Source of the DNA: CALLVY01 sp937899855 | Lineage (GTDB): Bacteria > Bacteroidota > Bacteroidia > Chitinophagales > Saprospiraceae | Direction: 5' to 3' | DNA length: 7,035 nt | Assembly: GCA_039820405.1 (NCBI GenBank) | Contig: JBCBQC010000167.1 | Coordinates: 1 to 7,035, forward strand | Shown here: positions 1 to 6,544 of the stretch, in pieces | Layout: every line of letters begins with the position of its first letter | Numbering within the stretch: position 1 is the first letter of the stretch | The notes under the pieces: generated by a model | Databases searched by the model: none | What the model was told of the DNA's origin: nothing | What the model saw: only the letters and a program-made list of their open reading frames with translations | Translations under genes and position numbers: made by a program

Positions 1-2
1 GG

Positions 3-848
3 GTGGCCCCCTGGATCGGTCGGATCTTTAACTTGCTGGAGGACCTGGAGCGGGCCGATAAAATTCGGGTGTACGCACTCGATGGGGGTTGGAAAATTTT
101 TAACCAACAGCTGCGGCACAACATCCAACGGCACCTGCGCGCCTTGCGCAATGTTCGGAATGTAGAAAAAATTCCCGACCTGATTGAGGACATCGACTTC
201 CTGGTCGGTCTGACCGAGCACATGGCTACGGAGCGCGATATGCGGCACTACATCCTGGGAGCTACGGAGGAAAGTGCGCAAAAACAGTTGCCGTCTTGCG
301 ATTTGCAGGAAGACATCGTTGGCTTTATGGTGGGCGTCTTGCGGGAAGACCACCTGAGCCAGCACATCAACTACTACTTTCCGAGTCGCAGTACACGCAA
401 ACTGCTGCGCCACTCGGGCCCCGATATTTTACAATACGATCCCCTGACCAAAGCCACCCCCCTGCGGACCAACCCGGAGGTGGCCCGCCTGATTTTTAAA
501 GACCTGCTGACCAATGCCATCAAGAACGTCAACGGGGAGGCCCCCCGGGTGCGCATTCGGGTAAGCGCCACCGAGGCGGGCTGGCGGGTAACCATCGAAA
601 ACAACCACGCCATCGATGCGCACTGGATGCAGCGGATCAACAGCACCGACGAAAGCATCTTGGATTCGGTCGAGAATCTGGGCATTTACATGTACAAACG
701 CTGCGCCCGAGTCCTGGGCTGGACCATCCGCTGTGACCCCCAGTCGGTGGATCCCGAGCGCCAACTGACCCAAATCTACGTGCAGCTACCGAGTGACCTG
801 ACCGTCACCGAGGAATACCGCCGCTGGCGCCAAACGCTTCATCACTGA
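3..848 (+). CDS. Histidine kinase, C-terminal part (DHp-like plus GHKL ATPase domain), 5'-partial
   Basis: Probable sensor histidine kinase that would autophosphorylate and pass phosphate to the receiver proteins encoded downstream. Numbering is from a GTG at position 3. A helical segment at about residues 34-80 contains LRHNIQRHL, with H39 the best candidate for the phospho-acceptor (DHp helix 1); a second helix follows at about 57-75. The ATPase part spans about residues 155-260: an N-box-like LLTNAIKNV with N171, a G1-like segment IENNH at 198-202, and a G2-like LGIYMYKRCARVLGW with G227. The G1 box lacks the usual DxGxG, reading ENN at 199-201. Any sensory domain would lie upstream of the window; the frame is open to the edge, so the GTG is probably not the true start. 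The stop is TGA at 846-848, 53 bp before the first receiver gene. The kinase family call is fairly secure; activity and signal are not. Confidence 0.8.
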   Translation: MAPWIGRIFNLLEDLERADKIRVYALDGGWKIFNQQLRHNIQRHLRALRNVRNVEKIPDLIEDIDFLVGLTEHMATERDMRHYILGATEESAQKQLPSCDLQEDIVGFMVGVLREDHLSQHINYYFPSRSTRKLLRHSGPDILQYDPLTKATPLRTNPEVARLIFKDLLTNAIKNVNGEAPRVRIRVSATEAGWRVTIENNHAIDAHWMQRINSTDESILDSVENLGIYMYKRCARVLGWTIRCDPQSVDPERQLTQIYVQLPSDLTVTEEYRRWRQTLHH

Positions 849-851
849 GCT

Positions 852-872
852 CCGTCGGGATATTCCCCACGG
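852..872 (+). repeat. Short imperfect inverted repeat (hairpin) after the kinase gene
   Basis: CCGT-C-GGG, a 5-nt loop ATATT, then CCC-C-ACGG: seven potential base pairs interrupted by one C-C mismatch. It lies 4 bp after the kinase stop codon in the longest intergenic gap of the signalling block. No T-tract follows, so it is not a convincing intrinsic terminator. It could be an RNA processing or stability element, or chance. Confidence 0.3.
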
Positions 873-901
873 CAATCCTAACCCCGAACAATTCATAAGC
901 A

Positions 902-2743
902 ATGTGGCAATTTATCATGGTAGAAGATGAGGAAGACGATACGCTGGGCTTTAAGTACGGCATCCTGCAAACCTTTAGCGAGACCATCATCAGCGCCGAG
1001 CAAATCGCTGCGCAGTACAAACGGGACAATTCCCTGGCCTCCATCGAGGCGATCGATGCGCGCTTTAGCGACGTAACGGTAGCGGACGAGGGCAGCGTCC
1101 TGCGCTATTCCCGTCCCGGTTTTTTTACCCTCTCCATCTGCGAGGAGGCCTTTAGCTCCCGCGCGGATCGCCTCTGCGCCAACCGCCTCCTCGAAGCCTA
1201 CGCCCAACAGCAGCGCACCATGCACGTCGCCCTGGTCGATCACAACTTCCTGGATCGGCCCTCGGTCGTCGTCAACGGGGTCAGCTATGCTTCCAACACC
1301 CACGGCGAGGCCCTTATTCACCAGCACATGGATCGCCCTTCGGCCCCCCGGCAGTTTTTCTTTGCTTCCAAATTGATCAGCAAGACCTCCGGTGGCGAGG
1401 CCCTCAAAAGTTTGGAAAACAACTACGGTAAAAAGGTCCTCAAACTCTACAAACCCATCCTCAATGACCAACGCAGTTTTGATGAGGACTACGACTTCGC
1501 CATCGCCGGCTGGAAACGCACGCTGCGCCACCTGGCCAAGGAATACGCCCAGTACCTGCCCGAGGCCACGCGACAAATACTCCGCGCTTACCACCCCGGA
1601 CAGCCCCTGCCCCGTTTCCAGACCAGCGACGGCATCGAATGGCAACTGCCCGCCTTCCTCGCCGGTTGGATTCCCCCGGACCACCGCGCCCTCAGCGAAG
1701 GCGAAATGACCAACATCATCCAGTACGAACTCTTTACTGCCGATCTATCGCTTGCCTTTTCCGAGGCCTTCGCCATCCGCGCGGTCAAGGACCTGACCCA
1801 CCAGCCGGCCGGCACCTACCACCCGGTGGCGGAGGTGCCCACCGGGGTGCGCGAGCAGCTGACCCGGCTCCGCCAGACCTTGGGCCAGACCTACGACGAT
1901 CTGGCCGCTCAGGAATGGGTACACTGGCCGCGGATCCAACAATCCCTCGAAATTTTCCTCAGCATCAGCGATGCCTGGCAACGGATGCCCGGGGGGCGGG
2001 AGGCGCGGAGTCTCCGTTTGGATTTGGAGCGCCGGCTGGTTGCGCTGCGCAAAGCCGCTTTCCAGTTTACGGGGGAGGTCGATCAGGGCGAATTGGAGGG
2101 ACAGCTCCTGAGTGGGAGTGAGTTGGTCCTGGACGCCCTCGTGATTCCGCAGAAGTTCAACAGCCCGGCGATCAAAATCTCTACCCTGGGTTTGGTAGCG
2201 CTGGCGCACGAGGCGGGCCTGCAACTCCGCACCCTGAGCCTGCCGCGGTTTTGGCCCCGCAGTCGGGTGGAGTATTACCTGCCCCTCGTGGATTTGTTTC
2301 AGGACAGTTTCCGCCACCTGTTCGAACGCATCGTTCGCTACGCGCGGGTGGACGAAGTATCGGTTGCCTTTTTGAGTGAATGGGCCAAGGCGCCCCCTTC
2401 GAGCTACCGCGATTACGTCGTCGGACTTTGCGACCACTACCTCCTGCTGGGCAATCGGGGAAAAGCCTTCCCCGCCCAAGCATTTGATCGCCCCTACGAC
2501 CCGCCGAGTGCGAGTCGGGCCTTTCGGGGATTTCACCTGTTTGGCGAGTATTACTTGTTGGTGGAAACGGCGGGGCGTTGGCGTTTTTTCCACTGTACCC
2601 AGTCGCCGTACGTGGAGCTGGATTGGGAAGTGGGACTGGCTTCTCTGCCGCGCGCCTTGGCGGATTTGCTGCGCGTCGCTCCCGCCGGCTACCGTTCGTT
2701 TTACCTTTTTAAAACCCGGGCTTACCGACCCCGAGCCCATTGA
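902..2743 (+). CDS. Response-regulator-like protein: enlarged receiver domain plus unknown C-terminal region
   Basis: Predicted cytoplasmic phospho-acceptor protein of 613 aa, likely partner of the kinase encoded just upstream. The ATG at 902 places WQFIMVEDEEDD directly as receiver strand 1, so this start fits; ATG 917 would remove part of that strand. Receiver landmarks are all present: acidic E8/D9, phospho-acceptor D113 in HVALVDHNF, S156 at the end of strand 4 in FFFASK, and K184-P185 in KLYKPI. About 104 residues separate the acidic pair from D113, roughly twice the usual spacing, so the domain (about residues 2-190) has an insertion between strands 1 and 3. Residues about 190-613 match no domain I recognise. 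They look mostly helical to about 550 and then contain an aromatic, probably beta-rich segment. No signal peptide, membrane segment or DNA-binding domain is apparent. The receiver assignment is good; the output function is unknown. A phosphate sink or effector are both possible. Confidence 0.85.
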   Translation: MWQFIMVEDEEDDTLGFKYGILQTFSETIISAEQIAAQYKRDNSLASIEAIDARFSDVTVADEGSVLRYSRPGFFTLSICEEAFSSRADRLCANRLLEAYAQQQRTMHVALVDHNFLDRPSVVVNGVSYASNTHGEALIHQHMDRPSAPRQFFFASKLISKTSGGEALKSLENNYGKKVLKLYKPILNDQRSFDEDYDFAIAGWKRTLRHLAKEYAQYLPEATRQILRAYHPGQPLPRFQTSDGIEWQLPAFLAGWIPPDHRALSEGEMTNIIQYELFTADLSLAFSEAFAIRAVKDLTHQPAGTYHPVAEVPTGVREQLTRLRQTLGQTYDDLAAQEWVHWPRIQQSLEIFLSISDAWQRMPGGREARSLRLDLERRLVALRKAAFQFTGEVDQGELEGQLLSGSELVLDALVIPQKFNSPAIKISTLGLVALAHEAGLQLRTLSLPRFWPRSRVEYYLPLVDLFQDSFRHLFERIVRYARVDEVSVAFLSEWAKAPPSSYRDYVVGLCDHYLLLGNRGKAFPAQAFDRPYDPPSASRAFRGFHLFGEYYLLVETAGRWRFFHCTQSPYVELDWEVGLASLPRALADLLRVAPAGYRSFYLFKTRAYRPRAH

Positions 2744-2754
2744 TTGCATCAAAT

Positions 2755-3432
2755 ATGAAAGCCATTAAAAAAGCCTTGATTATTGACCTCGAAGAATCCC
2801 GACGGGAGAACCTGGGCCGGGTGCTGGCCGAACACCGCCTCCCGTTTCGCAGCTACGCCCAGGTGGGGATGGCGGCTGGCTCGTTGGAGCGGGAAACGGC
2901 CTTGGAGCGGGCCCTGGACCAGATCGAGCCGGGAGAAATTCTGTTTATTCACGCCTCCGAGCGGCAGCGTTACGCCGGGGATTTGGTCCACCTGCTGTAC
3001 GAACGGGATTGCAATCTGGTGCTGCGTTACGGGGGGGCGGCCCGGACCCAAACTTACAAGGGCGGGCGGATCTGGGACCTGCCCTGGGCCATGCCTCCCT
3101 CGGCGCGGGTCGATTGGGATTTGGCGGCCTTTATCCGGGCCGTGGAATTGGGATACGCCCCTGCCGATTGCTTCGACGTGCTCTTGCGGGGGTCGCGGGA
3201 GCGCCGGGAGTGGCGGGACCTGCTCGATGGCCTGCGTTTTCAGCGGCAGGCTTCCGAGGAGGCTGCCACGGCCGGACGTTATCCCCACCTGTTTGCCAAT
3301 GCGCAGTTTCGCGACCTGTGGCGAAATTGGATGCGGGACCACGCCACCGTTATGGCGGGGGACGAGGACCGCTCCGCTTACTGGCGGGCCCTGGAACACC
3401 TGCGCGAACAAAGTCAAAACCTGATCCAATGA
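2755..3432 (+). CDS. Small protein with degenerate receiver-like N-terminal domain
   Basis: Protein of 225 aa, chosen from ATG 2755, which lies 11 bp after the preceding stop. A TTG at 2740 overlapping that stop (TTGA) would add five residues and is less likely. Residues 5-110 follow a receiver-like alternation: strand 1 KKALIIDLEE (D11), then EILFIHASE, where strand 3 should carry the phospho-acceptor Asp but H66 is found instead, then NLVLRYGG and GGRIWDLPW, with neither the strand-4 Thr/Ser nor the strand-5 Lys-Pro. This suggests a pseudo-receiver that cannot be phosphorylated in the usual way, perhaps a docking or regulatory subunit. Residues about 140-225 are charged and helical with many Arg and Trp residues, and resemble no domain I know. 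The stop TGA overlaps the next gene's ATG (ATGA), implying translational coupling. The receiver relationship is inferred from the strand pattern and context only. Confidence 0.75.
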   Translation: MKAIKKALIIDLEESRRENLGRVLAEHRLPFRSYAQVGMAAGSLERETALERALDQIEPGEILFIHASERQRYAGDLVHLLYERDCNLVLRYGGAARTQTYKGGRIWDLPWAMPPSARVDWDLAAFIRAVELGYAPADCFDVLLRGSRERREWRDLLDGLRFQRQASEEAATAGRYPHLFANAQFRDLWRNWMRDHATVMAGDEDRSAYWRALEHLREQSQNLIQ

Positions 3433-5459
3433 AGCTATTGTTTTTGTGGAAAACGCTCCGCCCCGAAGAGCGAGCGCACTACCGGGAGGCCGCGGCGGCG
3501 GCGGGGCACGATATTGAGCTCGTCGATACGTGGGCTGCTTACGAGGCCTTGCCCTGGCCCCTTGCTTACGACGCGATCTACCTGAGCGAAAAGCTCGATT
3601 GGTGGACGGCAGCCGTTCCCAGCTCGGGTTTTGCGATGGTACGGGAATTGCGCGAACGGCGCTTTCGATCAGCCATCCGGGTGGTTGCTTTTGAGCCGCG
3701 CTCCTTTTTTGAAGCCAAACACGACCCCCTGTACCAAATCCTACGCGCGCCCGGTCACACCCTGATTTCGCCTTACGACATTCCCACGGACCTGCAGCGG
3801 CTGGAAGAAAATCACTTTCAACTGAGCGACCAAGGCTTATTGGACATCAAGTACTACTTCTACCATCCGATCGGAAGGGTGGAGGAGATTTTCCACAACC
3901 TCAAAAACCTGATGTATACCGCTTCGGTTGCGGAGATTCGGGAACGAGCCCTGGCTTATTTTGAGGAAGTCATCGTGGAGTTGCCCGAATACCGGGCGGA
4001 TTTACAAATGCTCTTCGGGAATTTCCCGGAGCGTTTGCGCGGGCAGCGGGAACAAGATTTGCTGCTCGTCGAACAAACTAAAATTGAGGTGTTGCGCATC
4101 ATCGGGGCGACGGAGGGGGAATTGATTCACGTGGGGGAACGACCGCCCTGGTTGGTGCTGTTTGTGGACGACGATGCGGCGATCCGCCAGGAAATGCAGG
4201 ACAACTTTACCCGTGCCAACATCGTCTGCCTGACCGCCCCCAACGCCGAACAAGCCTTCGACCTACTCCGCCGCGATTACCAACAGGAACTGCGCCATCC
4301 CGAGGACGGCCGTCCACTGGCCGCCAATAGCATTACGGTGCTGCTGACCGATCTGCGCTTTTACCGCGAGGGAAGTCGCGATTGGCAAACCTACCAGGGC
4401 TACGACCTCATCAACGAGGTGTGGGAGAAATTCTCCAATTTTCTCTCCTTCTTTCTGGTGACCTCTAAGAAGGGGGCGATTCTCAAAAGCGTCCGCGAAC
4501 GCCGCAAGGTAAACATTACGGCCTTTTCCAAATCCCAAATCCTACAAAGCGAGGCGGACTTTAATCGCTTTCTGGACAAGGTGCGCGAGGAGGGGGAAAG
4601 CATCTACGAGGCCATCCACAACCGCCCGGTCAAAGGCTATTGGAATACGACCTGGAAAAATAAGGTCAACTATCCCTACGGTCGGTTTTACCGCTACCAC
4701 CGGATGTCGTCCGACTATCTGGAGAAGGAACGCGAGATCGACGAGGCGGCCCTGTACTTTATCGAGGCGGCTGAATTGGTGAAGGACAAACGCCTGCCCA
4801 ACTTTCGCGAGATCCGCGACCTGCCCTTCAAACCCCAGTTTATGACCGAGATGAAGGAGGCCCCCCACGCATCCCCCAAGGCGATGGAAAAGTTTTACAC
4901 CAAACTCATCGGTCGTCGGATTGCGCTGGGGCTTTTCGCTCGGGGTTGGGACATCAACGACATCGCGAGTGTCCTCAAGGATCAAAAGCTGGAAAGCAAT
5001 TTTTCCAATACCAAGCAACTCTTCAATTCCTACCTGTCGCTATCGCGGCAGTTGGAGAAGGACCTGGAGAAAAACCTGCTGGTGGAAGAAATGCGTTGGC
5101 TGGAGGCGCACTTCAATTGTAGCCCCCACGATCCCAACCGCCATATTTTTCAAGAGCTGACCCGCTTGCTCAATGCTTTCGGCGGCGAGTACCGCCATTC
5201 CGAGGTCCGCGGCCACGAGGACCTGTTTGAGCGCCCCGAAGAACAACCCCTCCGCAGCCGACTGGAGGTCATCCGCTACTTTGGGGGCTTGGCCCAACTG
5301 GCCCATCCCCACCTACAACGCCGAACCGAGATGCACCGTGGCCTCCGCAACTTCTGTGAAAACGAACACTTCCAAGCCAGCCTCAAGCGCCTGCGCCTGT
5401 ACGACTTTTTCCAAGGGGTGGTCCATCAACTGTCCGAGCCGCCAGATAAAAATAGATAA
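3429..5459 (+). CDS. Multi-domain response-regulator-like protein: pseudo-receiver, true receiver, unknown C-terminus
   Basis: Protein of 676 aa. The frame is open much further upstream, but ATG 3429 overlaps the previous stop as ATGA and gives MKLLFLWK, a sensible strand 1, so it is the preferred start. Residues 1-125 look like a degenerate receiver: no acidic pair, and S53 in DAIYLSEK where the Asp would be. A helical linker (about 130-235) follows. Residues about 238-385 form a complete receiver: LFVDDD with D247-D249, phospho-acceptor D308 in VLLTDLRF, T345 in FFLVTSKK, and K368 in ITAFSKSQ. The C-terminal 290 residues are helical and charged. A segment near 490-540 (RRIALGLFARG then WDINDIASVLK) is faintly helix-turn-helix-like, but I do not assign a DNA-binding domain. 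No membrane segment or signal peptide is seen. It is probably a main phosphotransfer target of the upstream kinase; the output is unknown. Confidence 0.85.
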   Translation: MKLLFLWKTLRPEERAHYREAAAAAGHDIELVDTWAAYEALPWPLAYDAIYLSEKLDWWTAAVPSSGFAMVRELRERRFRSAIRVVAFEPRSFFEAKHDPLYQILRAPGHTLISPYDIPTDLQRLEENHFQLSDQGLLDIKYYFYHPIGRVEEIFHNLKNLMYTASVAEIRERALAYFEEVIVELPEYRADLQMLFGNFPERLRGQREQDLLLVEQTKIEVLRIIGATEGELIHVGERPPWLVLFVDDDAAIRQEMQDNFTRANIVCLTAPNAEQAFDLLRRDYQQELRHPEDGRPLAANSITVLLTDLRFYREGSRDWQTYQGYDLINEVWEKFSNFLSFFLVTSKKGAILKSVRERRKVNITAFSKSQILQSEADFNRFLDKVREEGESIYEAIHNRPVKGYWNTTWKNKVNYPYGRFYRYHRMSSDYLEKEREIDEAALYFIEAAELVKDKRLPNFREIRDLPFKPQFMTEMKEAPHASPKAMEKFYTKLIGRRIALGLFARGWDINDIASVLKDQKLESNFSNTKQLFNSYLSLSRQLEKDLEKNLLVEEMRWLEAHFNCSPHDPNRHIFQELTRLLNAFGGEYRHSEVRGHEDLFERPEEQPLRSRLEVIRYFGGLAQLAHPHLQRRTEMHRGLRNFCENEHFQASLKRLRLYDFFQGVVHQLSEPPDKNR

Positions 5460-5505
5460 ACACCGACGGCTTATTTTGGGGTATTCGTTTATCCAAATTG
5501 CGCTC

Positions 5506-6534
5506 ATGCTCCAATTGTTGACCTCCTTCCTCCTGCTGCTCACCACCGCCTGCTGGGCCCAGGAACAAATCTACCGCGTGACGGCCCAACCCCGGCTCCA
5601 CCTGCGGGAACAGCCGGACCTGGGGGCTCCCATTCTGGGCAAAGCCAGTTACGGGGAGCGCGTGCTCGCCTACCGGGGGCATTTCGGCCGCACGACGATT
5701 CAGTCCCGCGAGGGGGTCTGGAAAAAGGTCCGATACCGGGGGCGGGAAGGCTACATGTTCAGCGGCTACCTCGAACGGATCAGCCCCCCTTCCCACCCGC
5801 CTCCACGCGCGACCCGCACCCCCAGAATCTGGGCCTTGGTGGTGGGCATTGCGCAATACCAGCACGTCCCCTCGCTCCGCTATGCCGACGACGATGCCTA
5901 CCTCCTCCATTCCTTCCTCAAGAGCCCGGAGGGCGGCGCCCTCCCCGACGGACAACTGCGCCTCCTGGTCGACGAAAACGCGACCCTGGGCAAGATCCAG
6001 AGCGCGATGAGGCAGTTGGCCCAACTGGTCCGTGCCGATGACCTGGTGCTGTTTTACTTTTCGGGACACGGCCTACCTGGTGCTTTTTTGCCCACCGATT
6101 ACGATGGCCGGCGGCGGGTACTGTCGCACGAGCTGGTCCAGGAGTGGTTGGCGGATACGGGGGCCAGACACCGTTTGTGTATCGCCGATGCTTGTCATTC
6201 GGGCAGTTTTCGGCGGGTGGCGCCTTGGGATTTTGATCCCTATTATGAGGCTTTGGAAACGGTGGGGGCGGGTACGGCGATCCTGCTGTCGTCGCGGGCG
6301 GAGGAGGCCTCCATTGAGGTAAATGGCTTGCGGCAGGGGGTATTCAGTCACTACTTGCTCAAGGGACTCAAGGGCGGAGCCGACCGGGATGGCGATCGTT
6401 TGGTGACGATCGGGGAGTTGTACGACTTTACCGCCCGAGCGGTACGGCGGTATACCCAAGCCCACCAAAGTCCGACGATTCAAGGTCAGTTTGATCGCCA
6501 GTTGCCGCTGGCCATTCTTCGTTCTACGCCATAA
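5506..6534 (+). CDS. Exported SH3b-caspase protein (peptidase C14 family)
   Basis: Cysteine protease-like protein of 342 aa from ATG 5506. Residues 1-18 form a hydrophobic export signal (LLTSFLLLLTTACWA) with likely cleavage at A18/Q19; C16 after TTA is a weak lipobox alternative. No Lys or Arg precedes the hydrophobic core, so the true start could be further upstream. A bacterial SH3 domain occupies about 22-93 (LHLREQPDLGAPILG, then GREGYMFSGYL), followed by a proline-rich linker. The caspase fold starts near residue 108 (IWALVVGIAQY) and carries the catalytic dyad H188 in YFSGHG and C230 in IADACHSGSF. A DxDGDxxxTxxE loop at 293-304 resembles a calcium-binding EF-hand loop. Known relatives cleave proteins after basic or acidic residues, but specificity cannot be read here. 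It lies 46 bp after the receiver gene and 10 bp before the next gene. Periplasmic or outer-surface location is inferred, which argues against direct contact with cytoplasmic receivers. Confidence 0.9.
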   Translation: MLQLLTSFLLLLTTACWAQEQIYRVTAQPRLHLREQPDLGAPILGKASYGERVLAYRGHFGRTTIQSREGVWKKVRYRGREGYMFSGYLERISPPSHPPPRATRTPRIWALVVGIAQYQHVPSLRYADDDAYLLHSFLKSPEGGALPDGQLRLLVDENATLGKIQSAMRQLAQLVRADDLVLFYFSGHGLPGAFLPTDYDGRRRVLSHELVQEWLADTGARHRLCIADACHSGSFRRVAPWDFDPYYEALETVGAGTAILLSSRAEEASIEVNGLRQGVFSHYLLKGLKGGADRDGDRLVTIGELYDFTARAVRRYTQAHQSPTIQGQFDRQLPLAILRSTP

Positions 6535-6544
6535 ATTTTTGCCC

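Noticed and set aside
893..1684. Minus-strand open frame (263 aa) opposite the receiver domain
   Set aside because: It is antisense to the region encoding the receiver residues D113, S156 and K184, and its product has no recognisable family features.
1745..2752. Long minus-strand open frame (335 aa) opposite the enlarged receiver gene
   Set aside because: It lies entirely antisense to a plus-strand gene with clear domain logic, shows no recognisable motif, and long antisense frames are common in GC-rich coding DNA.
2783..3424. Alternative plus-frame reading (213 aa) within the small pseudo-receiver gene
   Set aside because: The product is rich in Cys, Trp, Gly and Arg with no fold pattern, typical of an out-of-frame shadow.
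3009..3428. Upstream in-frame extension of the 3429-5459 gene
   Set aside because: It would overlap most of the 2755-3432 gene in another frame, encodes low-complexity Gly/Arg-rich sequence, and the ATGA overlap at 3429 gives a sensible domain start.
5173..5451. Far-upstream extension of the caspase gene
   Set aside because: It overlaps the end of the receiver gene in another frame, is Ser/Thr/Pro-rich noise, and would bury the signal peptide internally.
5460..5505. Possible Bacteroidota-type promoter (TAnnTTTG-like) in the AT-rich spacer before the caspase gene
   Set aside because: The TATTTTG sequence is one base short of the consensus and no TTTG -33 element at proper spacing was found.
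6535..6544. T-run after the caspase stop as a terminator
   Set aside because: There is no GC-rich hairpin before the AATTTTT, and the next gene starts 10 bp later.
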